DNA of 64,000 bases from Ancylomarina sp. 16SWW S1-10-2 (GCF_009669305.1 NZ_SADB01000012.1:62001-126000); one strand, 5' to 3'. Counted from the first letter of the stretch, positions 54,403-63,538 are shown. A program made the numbers and translations. Notes: a model not told the origin generated them from the sequence alone.

Positions 54403-56223
54403 ATGTTAACAGAAAGATTCTTAAAATTAAGAAAAAAAGAACTTGAAGTGATTTTCGAAAAGAAGAAAATTGCTGAGGTTTGGCGTAAAATTGTTCGAAA
54501 TCAATTGCGCAAACTAGACATCCAAGACTTATTTGATTTCTATGATTTCAACTACAATATTAATGAAAGAGCTGCTGTTTTAAGAACCGATATTCTAACA
54601 GGAAATTATAGAACTGTAAAACCCTTAATCTATCGCATTGAGAAAAAGTTTGGTGTATGCAGACATATCATAATACCACAGCCACAAGATGCACTAATTT
54701 TACAAGTTATAACAGAAAACTTAAACACCGAAATCATAAGTAAAATGCCGTCAAAGAATTCTTTTTATTCTCAAGACAAGCATAATATGAAGTATCCACA
54801 CCAAGTAGATAAAGAATATGGTGTTACTTGGCAAAAACAATGGAAAGAGTTACAAAAGCTAATATATAAGTTCAAAGAAGATAAAGAACTATTAATAGTA
54901 ACTGATTTATCAAACTACTATGACTCTATTGACATTTCTGTACTTCGCAGTCAAATATCAAATATAGTTGATGGAAAAGAAGTTTTACTTGATTTGCTTT
55001 TTAAAATTATTGAAAGTATATCTTGGACACCCGATTACCTACCTTATACGGGGCGTGGTCTCCCTACATCAAACCTAGAAGGTATTCGCTTACTTGCTCA
55101 CTCATTCTTATTTGAGTTCGATGCAATTTTGAAAGAAAAAACAAATGACTCCTTTACAAGATGGATGGATGATGTGATTATTGGAGTTGATTCAAGAAAA
55201 GAAGCAATTGAAACTATAAGTTCAGCATCAGATGTACTAAAAAGTAGAGGGCTTGCTCTAAACCTAGCAAAAACAGCAATCTTTAATGCCGAAGAAGCTG
55301 AATATCATTTTCAAGTAAACGAGAATCTTTACCTTGACTCAATAGATTATAAAGTTAAAAAGCGTTCTAAAGAATACAATGCACTTACAAGTGTATTAAA
55401 AAGAAATCTCAAAAACCACCTAAAAAATTGCAAAGCAAAATACGCTGAGAAAATCACAAAAAGATATGTAACTGCGTTAAGTCGATTGAAATCAGAGAAA
55501 CTCCTAAGTGATGTTCCTAAACTCTACGACCAAATACCAGGAATACGGCCAAATTTATTAATTTATCTTTCTGAACTTGGGCATAAGAAGAAGACTAGTG
55601 AGGCTGTATTAAATATTATAAAAGACCTAAATGTATATGATGACATTTCATTATTTCAAGTTTGCAGACTTGTTACAGACTGGGAGATCAAAAGCAATCA
55701 AGAATCTGACACGTTCCTAAATGAATTTGAAAAAACCTTGACTTACTTAAGTTCAAAAAGGAAGAAGCCTTTTGATTTTTACTGTTTACTTTGGTTTAAA
55801 TCCAAATACGACCACCCAGACTCACTACTACGATTTATTAAAAGATATGAAAACATATGGTCACTTGAACCTTTTCTAAGGCGACAAGTAACTGCAATAC
55901 TTTCTAGACTACTTATTACAGATAGAGAAGCTTCAATTAAAATACTAGAACAGCAAATAGCTACGGGTATTCCACAAATTGTATCACTAGCAAGTCAAAT
56001 ACTAAGCTTCTCTTCTTTTGAATCCATTACAGGTAAAGTTAAGCTATACCTCTTTCCTACAAATAAACAGAAGAGATACCCATTATCTAAGTTCTTAATT
56101 CTATGTTCTTTATTAACCTCTGAAAAAATAAGAACAGATAAAACGGTACACAAATACATTAATGAATATATCGATGATGAATACTATAGAAAATGGATAG
56201 AGTCTCAGTACAATATTAAATAA
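54403..56223 (+). CDS. Abi/UG-type reverse transcriptase with helical C-terminal region (candidate anti-phage RT)
   Basis: 606 residues. RT domain about 45-310: 'ILTGNYRTVKPLIYRIEKK' (motif 1), 'IIIPQPQDALILQVI' (motif 2), 'LLIVTDLSNYYDSID' (motif A, Asp168), 'TGRGLPTSNLEGIRLLAHSF' (motif B), 'FTRWMDDVIIGVD' (motif C, Asp256-Asp257) and 'GLALNLAKTAIF' (motif D). All three catalytic Asp are present; the usual Tyr/Phe of the xxDD box is Trp. The rest (310-606) is helical, HEAT-like, with no maturase, nuclease or retron parts. This plan resembles Abi/DRT (defence-associated) RTs. The exact UG class is not assignable by eye. Confidence 0.82.
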   Translation: MLTERFLKLRKKELEVIFEKKKIAEVWRKIVRNQLRKLDIQDLFDFYDFNYNINERAAVLRTDILTGNYRTVKPLIYRIEKKFGVCRHIIIPQPQDALILQVITENLNTEIISKMPSKNSFYSQDKHNMKYPHQVDKEYGVTWQKQWKELQKLIYKFKEDKELLIVTDLSNYYDSIDISVLRSQISNIVDGKEVLLDLLFKIIESISWTPDYLPYTGRGLPTSNLEGIRLLAHSFLFEFDAILKEKTNDSFTRWMDDVIIGVDSRKEAIETISSASDVLKSRGLALNLAKTAIFNAEEAEYHFQVNENLYLDSIDYKVKKRSKEYNALTSVLKRNLKNHLKNCKAKYAEKITKRYVTALSRLKSEKLLSDVPKLYDQIPGIRPNLLIYLSELGHKKKTSEAVLNIIKDLNVYDDISLFQVCRLVTDWEIKSNQESDTFLNEFEKTLTYLSSKRKKPFDFYCLLWFKSKYDHPDSLLRFIKRYENIWSLEPFLRRQVTAILSRLLITDREASIKILEQQIATGIPQIVSLASQILSFSSFESITGKVKLYLFPTNKQKRYPLSKFLILCSLLTSEKIRTDKTVHKYINEYIDDEYYRKWIESQYNIK

Positions 56224-56227
56224 CAGT

Positions 56228-56414
56228 GCCTAACAAAAGCTATATATAATGCGGGGTTCAGCGGGTAAATCAACCGCAGTTCTCCGTTGCAACACCGCCA
56301 AATCTTTGATTTGTCAATTTATAATTTGAATTAATGTAAATCAAAGTTTTGGCTAAATGCAGATTTGAAAGTGAAATGCTTCGAAAGCCCGCAAAACACA
56401 TAGCCAGCCCGTTA
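56228..56414 (+). repeat. Large imperfect palindrome, boundary site 2 (attC-like)
   Basis: Outer arms TAAC (in GCCTAAC, 56228-56234) and GTTA (56411-56414), then GCTAT (56239-56243) with ATAGC (56400-56404), and TGCGGG (56250-56255) with CCCGCA (56388-56393). Inner arms CTTTGATTT (56304-56312) and AAATCAAAG (56338-56346). GCCTAAC fits the RYYYAAC end of integron attC sites. The right half matches that of site 1. It begins five bases past the RT stop. Confidence 0.65.
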
Positions 56415-56470
56415 CCTACAAGCAAAAACACATACACAATTAGAAACATATAAACTTTAAAAAAACACTA

Positions 56471-57619
56471 ATGAAGATATTTATAATTCTAATACCATTA
56501 ATTATATTCCCATATACAATTTTTGCTCAAGAATATAATTACAAAGAAATCGTTGAATGGGCAAAACAGACATTTGAAGAAAATGATGCAGGAGCTTCTT
56601 ACATCATAGAAAAAAAAGGAAGACAAGCCTATGCTATTCACAACAAGTTAATTCAAGAAAAGGTTGATACAATCACGACTCCAGTCAGTTGTCAGAATGT
56701 AATTAGAGAATGGCTTTCTTTTTTTCGTTCTGCCCATATTGAGTTTCATTATATGCCAGAAGCTAGACGATTAATGGCAGAAAAGAAAAACCAAATAAAC
56801 AATGCTAAAGAGCAAATATCAAATACAATTGAAGGTAATTCACTACACAATAAGTATTTATTTTCTAAAATTCCGTTTATTGAATTGATTAACGAGCATA
56901 CCCTATATTTAAGAATTCCTTCGTTTTCTGGAAAAGAGAAAAGTAAAATTGATAGCCTTATTGCTTTAAATCGTCAAAAGATATTGCAAACAGAAAATTT
57001 AATTATTGATATCAGAAATAGTGGAGGTGGAGGTGATGCAAGTTATAGCGAACTTATGCCTTTGTTATATACTAATCCTATTAGAACACCCAATGTGGAG
57101 TATCTTTCTACAAAGTTAAATAACCAAAGGATGTACGAATTTGCTACAAATACTGGTACAGCTATAAGATTTGGTCTAAATCCTACTAAAGCAGAAATGA
57201 AGGAGTATCAATCTGATTATGATACATTATCAAATCATTTAGGCGAATTTGTAAACCTAAGTAATAAAAAAGTATTTATTAGGCAATACGACACCACGTA
57301 CCATTATCCTAAAAATGTTGGAATTATAATCAATGAAAAAAACGTTAGTACTGATGAACAGTTCTTACTTGAAGCCAGACAAAGTAAAAAAGTCAAACTT
57401 TTTGGAACTACAACCAAAGGAGGTTTAGATTTTTCGAATATGTATCTTACTTTTTATTCTGCGAACAAGGACTTTGTATTAGTATATGCTCTTACACGAA
57501 GTTTGCGGGTGCCAGATATGGTGGTTGACAATATAGGAATTCAACCTGATTTTTATATAGATAATGAAATTCCAGAATCAAAGTGGATAGATTATGTAAA
57601 TGACATTTTAAATGAATAA
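56471..57619 (+). CDS. S41-family peptidase (tail-specific/C-terminal processing type)
   Basis: 382 residues with a signal peptide (cleavage after IFAQ, about 20). The S41 core is seen as 'TLYLRIPSFSGKEKSKID', 'NLIIDIRNSGGGGDASYSEL' (about 177-196), then the nucleophile region 'NEKNVSTDEQFLLEARQS' and 'FGTTTKGGLDFSNM' with a nearby Lys. No clear PDZ domain is present, unlike CtpA. Periplasmic or secreted; close Bacteroidetes relatives are simply called S41 peptidases. It lies downstream of boundary site 2, alone on its module. Confidence 0.85.
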   Translation: MKIFIILIPLIIFPYTIFAQEYNYKEIVEWAKQTFEENDAGASYIIEKKGRQAYAIHNKLIQEKVDTITTPVSCQNVIREWLSFFRSAHIEFHYMPEARRLMAEKKNQINNAKEQISNTIEGNSLHNKYLFSKIPFIELINEHTLYLRIPSFSGKEKSKIDSLIALNRQKILQTENLIIDIRNSGGGGDASYSELMPLLYTNPIRTPNVEYLSTKLNNQRMYEFATNTGTAIRFGLNPTKAEMKEYQSDYDTLSNHLGEFVNLSNKKVFIRQYDTTYHYPKNVGIIINEKNVSTDEQFLLEARQSKKVKLFGTTTKGGLDFSNMYLTFYSANKDFVLVYALTRSLRVPDMVVDNIGIQPDFYIDNEIPESKWIDYVNDILNE

Positions 57620-57738
57620 TGCCAGAAGCTAATTTATATATGAAAGTTCATAAGAGGAAACATTCAATAAATTAATTACAAGGAAAATTATGAATTAGTA
57701 TCCAATGAATAGTAAGAACATATAATAAAAACGAATCG

Positions 57739-58380
57739 ATGAAACTCAAATTAGAAATAAAAATAAAAGATATCATAAAATATTCTATTGAGGCATTAAT
57801 TGTGACTTTTGGAGTGATTTTAGGATTGGTATTAACACAAAACATTTCACAAAAAAAGACAGATAGAAATACAAAATCAGCTCTTATTCAAATCACTGAA
57901 GAGCTTGATGATAATATACTCAAATTTGAAAAATCAATTGATTATCATTTGAAAATGAAAATTCAAATAGATAGTGCATTTCAAACAATAAAACCAGAAG
58001 ATTTAGAAAAGAAATATTATAGCTATGAAAAATTTAAATATTACAAATTAAATGGTTGGTTTGGTGTTCAAACAGTAGATTATGATGATGTTATGTTCGA
58101 GAGTGCAAAAATTAATGGTGTTTTTCAAGAATTAAATATTGAAACGTTGAAAACTATTTCACAAGCTTATTCCCAAATGCACAACTATGGTGACTTTAAA
58201 AAAACATTTTGGGATAAATTCTTATCCATTGATTCAAAAACAACAGTTATGGATATTTTTTCTTTGCTGAACACAATGAAGGGAGATATGATAAATTTTG
58301 AAGGACAAACACTTAAAATAATAAAAAATGCTAAAATTGAATTAGAAAAAACAACACACAACAATGTATATAAGAAATAA
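57739..58380 (+). CDS. Membrane-anchored protein of unknown function (DUF6090-like)
   Basis: 213 residues: one N-terminal membrane helix after a short cytoplasmic start (about 14-36, SIEALIVTFGVILGLVLTQN), then a mostly helical soluble part with 'ALIQITEELDDNILKFEKSI' and 'YDDVMFESAKINGVFQELNIE'. The plan and the N-terminal 'IEALIVTFGVILGL' resemble DUF6090-type proteins in Bacteroidetes. It lies 119 bases after the S41 peptidase gene. Function unknown. Confidence 0.6.
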   Translation: MKLKLEIKIKDIIKYSIEALIVTFGVILGLVLTQNISQKKTDRNTKSALIQITEELDDNILKFEKSIDYHLKMKIQIDSAFQTIKPEDLEKKYYSYEKFKYYKLNGWFGVQTVDYDDVMFESAKINGVFQELNIETLKTISQAYSQMHNYGDFKKTFWDKFLSIDSKTTVMDIFSLLNTMKGDMINFEGQTLKIIKNAKIELEKTTHNNVYKK

Positions 58381-58470
58381 GCGATATGTCTGTATTATCA
58401 AGGCTTGTAGCACGTTTAAATTTTTCTGAAAATTTAATATTTTATACTTTGTAACTGCTTATTTTTCATA

Positions 58471-58486
58471 TACTAACCGTTGGCAG
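58471..58486 (+). repeat. Right half of a boundary palindrome (degenerate)
   Basis: TACTAACCGTTGGCAG matches the right ends of the two large palindromes (AGACCGTTGTGTG and AGCCCGTTACC). A possible left partner (ATGCCAGAAGC) lies far away at 57619, just past the S41 stop. If the two belong together, the 213-residue gene was inserted into the site. Confidence 0.3.
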
Positions 58487-58524
58487 TAATATGAGAAACT
58501 CACGATATAGAAAAAAAACATACT

Positions 58525-59259
58525 ATGATTTGTAAAAATTGCGGATATAATTTTCAAGGTAAATTTTGCAATAATTGTGGACAAAATTCAAACGTAGGAA
58601 AAGTTGATTTAAAATATTTTCTTAACGAAATTCCCAATAGTATTTTCCAGGTAAATCGTGGCTTCCTATTTACTATAAAAGAACTATTTACAAGACCGGG
58701 ACACAGTATAAGACAATTTTTAGAAGGAAAAAGGAAACAACATTTTAAGCCATTAGCATTTGTGTTTCTTGCATCTACATTATATGCTTTATTGACTTAT
58801 TTGATAGGGAAAAATACTTTTTTGGGTGGAGTTGTAACTGGAGTAGCAGTCGGTTTGAATAATGGCGCCACTGAATCATCAATGGCAGTAAAATTTCTAA
58901 ATTGGCTAGCTAACAACCACGCATATGCCATATTACTATTTTTACCTTTTTTTTCCCTTGCATCTTATTTAGCCTTCATAAAATCGAAATACAACTATTT
59001 TGAACATTTAGTATTGAACTTCTATATTACTGGTCAACAAATGGTAATTTATCTTATTTTTAGTTTTGTACTTTTAAAAGATAATTATTTACAAGCAATT
59101 CCTGTTGTAATTGGAATATTATTTACTTTTTGGACTTTTAATCAATTTTTCGAGAATAATAAATTCTACACTAAAATATTTCTGACAGTGATAACATATA
59201 TTTATTGTACAATACTAATTATGATGTTTATAGTTGGAATTGGGGCAATTGACAAATAA
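58525..59259 (+). CDS. DUF3667 family membrane protein with zinc ribbon
   Basis: 244 residues. N-terminal zinc ribbon Cys3, Cys6, Cys15, Cys18 (CKNCGYNFQGKFCNNCG), then the DUF3667 signature 'FLFTIKELFTRPGHSIRQFL' and 'GKRKQHFKPLAFVFLASTLYALL', and about five membrane helices to the end. Common in Bacteroidetes as a lone gene; function unknown. In this window it forms the last of the single-gene modules. Confidence 0.85.
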   Translation: MICKNCGYNFQGKFCNNCGQNSNVGKVDLKYFLNEIPNSIFQVNRGFLFTIKELFTRPGHSIRQFLEGKRKQHFKPLAFVFLASTLYALLTYLIGKNTFLGGVVTGVAVGLNNGATESSMAVKFLNWLANNHAYAILLFLPFFSLASYLAFIKSKYNYFEHLVLNFYITGQQMVIYLIFSFVLLKDNYLQAIPVVIGILFTFWTFNQFFENNKFYTKIFLTVITYIYCTILIMMFIVGIGAIDK

Positions 59260-59794
59260 ATACTACCTACAACAACTAAGCCTTCGTGTGGCAGAAACTG
59301 CCCAATAGGTACGATAGGTCGACGTAACCGATGACAGAATTTCTACTTTATGGGGAATGGTCAAATTTGCAGAATTTTCAGCAATGGGAAATTTGCAATA
59401 TAACCTTTGAAAGATTTCATGTAGAAATCTTTCTTATTTCAGTTATTTCGGCATCATTGGGTTGTTTTTATAAGAGAGAGATCATCATTTATTCCACTGG
59501 TTATCTTATTTGCTAATACAGGGCTTTTTCTCAAACACATTACCATTCAAACGAGTATAAATGACTTAAAAGTTTAGAAACATAGTTGCTTATCTTGTTT
59601 TGAATATATATTGTTAATACATTTAACATGATAAGAGGAATTAGGCATTTTATTATTATTTTGAATCCTAAAAATACCCCTTTTCTTCTTTTTTACTCAT
59701 TGACAATCCTCCTGTAATATTTATAAGTATTATGTAGTCGAGAAGTTGTACACTATTATTGGGGATTGGTCAATTAACTATAATTCTATTTATA
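59260..59794 (+). other. Intergenic region with a terminator hairpin
   Basis: 535 bases without a supported gene. A perfect 10-bp stem GAAAGATTTC/GAAATCTTTC (59409-59433, 5-base loop) is followed by TTATTTC and probably ends the DUF3667 transcript. Another short hairpin GGCAGAAACTGCC lies at 59290-59302, and 'TAACCGATGACAG' (59327-59339) weakly recalls the boundary half-site. Confidence 0.5.
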
Positions 59795-61186
59795 ATGAAG
59801 AACCTTTACCTAAAGTATCTCATGGTTTTGAGTATTATTTTCACCTGGTTTGGATCATATGCCCAAGTAGAGAATATGGTGCTTAACCCTAGCTTCGAAG
59901 AGTATGATGAATGCCCTCAAAGCTACACGTGTATGGATAAAACTCATAAGTTAGTTACGGATTGGACCTATCCATCATTTACCACTCCTGATTATTTTAA
60001 TAAATGTGGCCCTAGAGAAGTAAGTGTACCCGATAATTTTGCGGGCTACAGCGAAGCCAAATCAGGCGAAGGCTACGTGGGAGCAATTCTAAGTGGAAGT
60101 AATCGCAATTTTAGAGAATATATTCAAGGTACATTAAGCAGTCCTATGATTGCAGGTCAAAAATATTGCGTTTCGTTTTGGTACAAATTAGCATCAGGTA
60201 GTAAATTTGCTGTTGATCAGTTGAGCATACATTTTTCTGAAACAAAACTAGCTAACGGCAATAAAACGTTTTTAAATTTAAAAGCCGACCTAACTAATAA
60301 AGAAGGCTTATTTTTAGATAATACTGAAGAATGGATACAGTTCTGTCAAGTCTACACGGCTAAAGGTTTTGAGGAATTCTTTGTTGTGGGAAACTTTAAG
60401 AATTATGACAACACCAACTATGTAGTTACAGGTCGTGATACCAAAAATAAAAAAGGTAAATCGTACGCCTATTACTTTTATGACGATTTTGAGATTCGTC
60501 CCTTAGTTGATTGTAATTTATGCGCATGTGTTCCCAAAGGATTAGAAACGGTGGTTATTGATTCTTCTTATACCGGAGGTCTAAATCCTGTTACAGGTCA
60601 AATTAGCAAAATTATAAATGATGGTGTTATTAGTTTAGGCATATCAGGTGGACAAGCACCTTATAAGATTGATTGGAGTAATGGTATAAAAGACGCACAA
60701 AAAATTAAGAATCTAAAAGCGGGTACATATACTTATCACGTAAGCGACAAAAACAACTGCCACTCGGAAGGAACCATTACTTTTATTGAGCCTGAATTAC
60801 CCAAAGATTTATTTACTGAAGGACTAAGAAAAATTGAAGAAGGAGCTGCACTTATTTTAAACAATATCTTTTTTGATACTGGCAAAAGTACGCTTTTACC
60901 AACTTCGTTTGAAGAACTTGATAAAGTAGCCGATTTTTTAAAAGAAGGCCTTGTTAGCCTAATTGAGATTAGCGGACATACTGATAATGTGGGTTCTGAT
61001 AAATTAAATGAGGGTTTAAGTCAACGACGTGCAGAATCTGTAGTTAAATACCTTGTTAGTAAAGGAGTCGATCCACAAAAAATTAAAGGAGTTGGGTACG
61101 GAGAATCAAAACCCTTAGATACCAACCAAACAGTTGACGGACGCTCAAAAAATCGCCGTGTGGAATTTTTAGTATTAAAAAAATAA
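59795..61186 (+). CDS. OmpA-family protein with SprB-type repeat and N-terminal jelly-roll domain
   Basis: 463 residues from the ATG at 59795 (the TTG at 59759 is discounted). Signal peptide (cleavage near GSYAQ, about 24), a jelly-roll/CBM-like domain (about 25-235: 'ENMVLNPSFEEYDECPQ', 'SGEGYVGAILSG', 'GQKYCVSFWYKLASGS'), a SprB-type repeat (about 265-340: 'GISGGQAPYKIDWSNG', 'LKAGTYTYHVSDKNNC'), and an OmpA peptidoglycan-binding domain (about 355-463) with 'ISGHTDNVGSDKLNEGLSQR' and 'RSKNRRVEF'. An outer-membrane-linked protein that grips peptidoglycan. Operon with the next gene (10-base gap). Confidence 0.9.
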   Translation: MKNLYLKYLMVLSIIFTWFGSYAQVENMVLNPSFEEYDECPQSYTCMDKTHKLVTDWTYPSFTTPDYFNKCGPREVSVPDNFAGYSEAKSGEGYVGAILSGSNRNFREYIQGTLSSPMIAGQKYCVSFWYKLASGSKFAVDQLSIHFSETKLANGNKTFLNLKADLTNKEGLFLDNTEEWIQFCQVYTAKGFEEFFVVGNFKNYDNTNYVVTGRDTKNKKGKSYAYYFYDDFEIRPLVDCNLCACVPKGLETVVIDSSYTGGLNPVTGQISKIINDGVISLGISGGQAPYKIDWSNGIKDAQKIKNLKAGTYTYHVSDKNNCHSEGTITFIEPELPKDLFTEGLRKIEEGAALILNNIFFDTGKSTLLPTSFEELDKVADFLKEGLVSLIEISGHTDNVGSDKLNEGLSQRRAESVVKYLVSKGVDPQKIKGVGYGESKPLDTNQTVDGRSKNRRVEFLVLKK

Positions 61187-61196
61187 GCCATTACTT

Positions 61197-63209
61197 ATGA
61201 ATTCAAGAAAAATAAATATTCTAATTGTGCTCATGCTATTAACATGTATTAGCTTGGCACAAAAGCCTAAAAAAATATACAATAATTGTTTATTCAAAGG
61301 CATGGAGTCTTATGCAAAAGGCGATATTGATAGTGAGCTTGATAAGGCTAAAGAAAATTTTGATGAAATTTTATTAAAAGACCCCGAATCGGCAATGGCA
61401 ACTATCGGGTTGGCTGCAGTTTACTCATTCGATAAATATACGAGTAAAGATTACTTTAAAGCCTTGGCTTATTTTCAGAAAGCATTTAAAGCACATCCCA
61501 AATTTACGGCTGACGATAAAGAAGTTTTAAACGAATTGTTTTATAAACAGGATAAAAAACGTAAGAATAGACCCATAAATAAAAATATGGATTGGGAACT
61601 ACAACATCTTGAAGATAAACTAATTAAATATGTTCGAGAGGAGAATAATACAGATTATGCTGAGCGATTTTTAAAAGAATTTCCAGATTCTAAATACTAT
61701 ACCAATGTATCACATATTTTAACTTACATTAAATTTCGTGAAACAGAGAAGCAAAATACGGTTAATGCCTTTAATCAATTTTTAAAAGATTATCCTAAAG
61801 CAGCTCAATTTAATATAGCTATAAAAATGCGAAATAAGTTAGCTTATAATAGTGCTGTAACTAAAGGCACATTAGATGACTTACGCTATTTTGTAGAAAC
61901 ATATCCAAAGGCACTTCAAGTTGATGAGGTTAAGAAAATAATGGGAGAAATAGCCTATAAAGAGGTATTAGCGAACCAAACACTTGACGCTATTGACCAT
62001 TTTATAGTAGAGTTCCCTAATTCATCAAAAATGCCAGCGGCTAAAGTATTAAAGAAGCAATTGCTTTTTGAATGGGCAAAAAGTGTAAACAGCTTAGAGG
62101 CTTATAACAAGTTTGTGTCTTTATACCCCGAAGGAAACCAATACATCGATATTTTTAATCTTAAAGCTAATACACTAGGCGAAGAAATCGTTAAGGACTT
62201 TCCAAAGGAAGATTACACGTTCGTAAAAGGATTCGACAACCAACAGTTTAACGATTTTGGTGGTGGAATTGCGAAACGCCCCAATGGAGAACTTGTGGTC
62301 GTGTCGACAACACGTAAAGCAGTAGATGCGATGTATGACTCTTGGATTTTAGGCTTAGATGCTAATGGAAAAATGCTTTGGAATAAGATATTGGGAAATC
62401 GCTACGATGACATTGTAAATAAAGTTAGCATAAGTGATCAGAACGAAATTTATGTGGCAGGTATTACCGATGCAATAGTCGATAGTGTGAAAGGTAAAGC
62501 ATGGATTTACAAATTGGCAGCCAACGGAGAAAATATATTTAACCAGAGAGTTAGTATGGATGAAGCCCTGGATTTTGTGGTTTACCCAGACAATAAAATT
62601 TTAATTGCTGGCTATATAAGAAATAGCGAAGACACATCTTCTACCCCAGCCTTAGTTAAAATAAATGCCAATGGTAAAAGACTATGGTCGCGTAGCTATT
62701 CCAACAAGGGCAAGGTTTATAGTTTAGCTAGTGATGCTTCAAGCACTGCTTTTGCTACAGCAGGAAACTGGATTTTTGCCATTGATGAGGCTGGATATTT
62801 AAAATGGGATATTTTATTGCCAGAGGGACAGCAATCAACCGCTGTTGGTATTAATGCCGACAACAAACTTCTCTATTCAGGTTCAAATACCAATGGAGCC
62901 TTTGCTACAGCTTATAACACGAGTGGTAAAAAACTTTGGGAATCGCCATTAAACCTTATGGGTAAAGGTATGGTTGAGCAAGTTGTCGCTTTGCCCGATA
63001 ACAGTTTTGTTATTGCAGGTACTTTCGACAATAAAATTAAGCTTGTACACATTGATGATTTGGGTAAAGTAAAAAGTGAAAAAGAATTTAGTTTACCACA
63101 AGGCATTAAGCTTAATGATATAACAGTAACCGATGGTAATTCTCTAGCTATTAGTGCTACCCGATTAACAGATAAAACCGACTTAATCGTATTTAAATTG
63201 AATTTTTAA
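61197..63209 (+). CDS. TPR plus beta-propeller protein, exported
   Basis: 670 residues: signal peptide (cleavage near SLAQ, about 21), TPR-like helical repeats (about 25-310: 'AKENFDEILLKDPESAMATI', 'AYFQKAFKAHPKFT') and a beta-propeller of WD/PQQ-like blades (about 340-670: 'YDSWILGLDANGKMLWNKIL', 'NEIYVAGITDAI', 'AWIYKLAANGE'). It lies 10 bases after the OmpA gene. The same parts (TPR, propeller, OmpA) are joined in one chain in PorE of the type IX secretion system; here they are on two genes. A cell-envelope scaffold is likely. Confidence 0.8.
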   Translation: MNSRKINILIVLMLLTCISLAQKPKKIYNNCLFKGMESYAKGDIDSELDKAKENFDEILLKDPESAMATIGLAAVYSFDKYTSKDYFKALAYFQKAFKAHPKFTADDKEVLNELFYKQDKKRKNRPINKNMDWELQHLEDKLIKYVREENNTDYAERFLKEFPDSKYYTNVSHILTYIKFRETEKQNTVNAFNQFLKDYPKAAQFNIAIKMRNKLAYNSAVTKGTLDDLRYFVETYPKALQVDEVKKIMGEIAYKEVLANQTLDAIDHFIVEFPNSSKMPAAKVLKKQLLFEWAKSVNSLEAYNKFVSLYPEGNQYIDIFNLKANTLGEEIVKDFPKEDYTFVKGFDNQQFNDFGGGIAKRPNGELVVVSTTRKAVDAMYDSWILGLDANGKMLWNKILGNRYDDIVNKVSISDQNEIYVAGITDAIVDSVKGKAWIYKLAANGENIFNQRVSMDEALDFVVYPDNKILIAGYIRNSEDTSSTPALVKINANGKRLWSRSYSNKGKVYSLASDASSTAFATAGNWIFAIDEAGYLKWDILLPEGQQSTAVGINADNKLLYSGSNTNGAFATAYNTSGKKLWESPLNLMGKGMVEQVVALPDNSFVIAGTFDNKIKLVHIDDLGKVKSEKEFSLPQGIKLNDITVTDGNSLAISATRLTDKTDLIVFKLNF

Positions 63210-63291
63210 AAGAAAGCAACTGTTTCCTTTTTGGGAAATAAAGATAAAAACGAATAAGATGAATTCTTAAACGTACAGACTTTTTTTATGC

Positions 63292-63510
63292 TCTTTTTTT
63301 ATGCTTAACAAGCATTTAAAATACTTCATTCTTTTAGCTTACATATAAATGATAGTTTGTGATTACGTTTATTATCTTAAGCTAATATTTTAGATTTATA
63401 AACTTGCTTTGAGCAGAAAATCTCTTGCAAAAATTAAAAGTCCTTTAGATGTGATTCTAATGGATAACAACAAGAAAAACAGCGACTTATAAAAAACAAC
63501 AGATAAGTGG
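63292..63510 (+). repeat. Dispersed intergenic repeat, copy 2 (about 215 bp)
   Basis: Second copy of the element at 53451-53666, 9.8 kb away in the same orientation. Shared blocks include ATTCTTTTAGCTTACATATA, GCTTTGAGCA(A/G)AAAATCTC, GCAAAAATTA and CAACAGATAAGTGG. It starts 83 bases past the TPR/propeller stop. A strong hairpin follows directly (63505-63538), which copy 1 lacks. Confidence 0.85.
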
Positions 63511-63538
63511 GCTAAAGTGCATTGCACTTTAGCCACTT
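63505..63538 (+). repeat. Hairpin at the end of repeat copy 2
   Basis: AAGTGGGCTAAAGTGCA (63505-63521) pairs with TGCACTTTAGCCACTT (63523-63538) with one bulged G. The ends read AACAGATAAGTGG and CCACTTGTTACC, so this also has the AAC.../...GTT outer form of the boundary palindromes, and GTTACC repeats the end of site 2. Confidence 0.6.

Noticed and set aside
54403-56223. Group II intron maturase or retron RT
   Set aside because: No maturase or endonuclease domain, no intron RNA ends seen, and no msr/msd-like pair before the gene; the C-terminal helical region fits Abi/UG types better.
54182-56414. Classic integron attC sites
   Set aside because: Only one end (GCCTAAC) fits RYYYAAC, no GTTRRRY core follows, arm spacing is too wide, and no integron integrase gene is in the window; reported as attC-like only.
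59331-59516. 61-codon reading frame in the gap after the DUF3667 gene
   Set aside because: No ribosome site or recognisable motif, and a perfect terminator-like hairpin (59409-59433) lies inside it.
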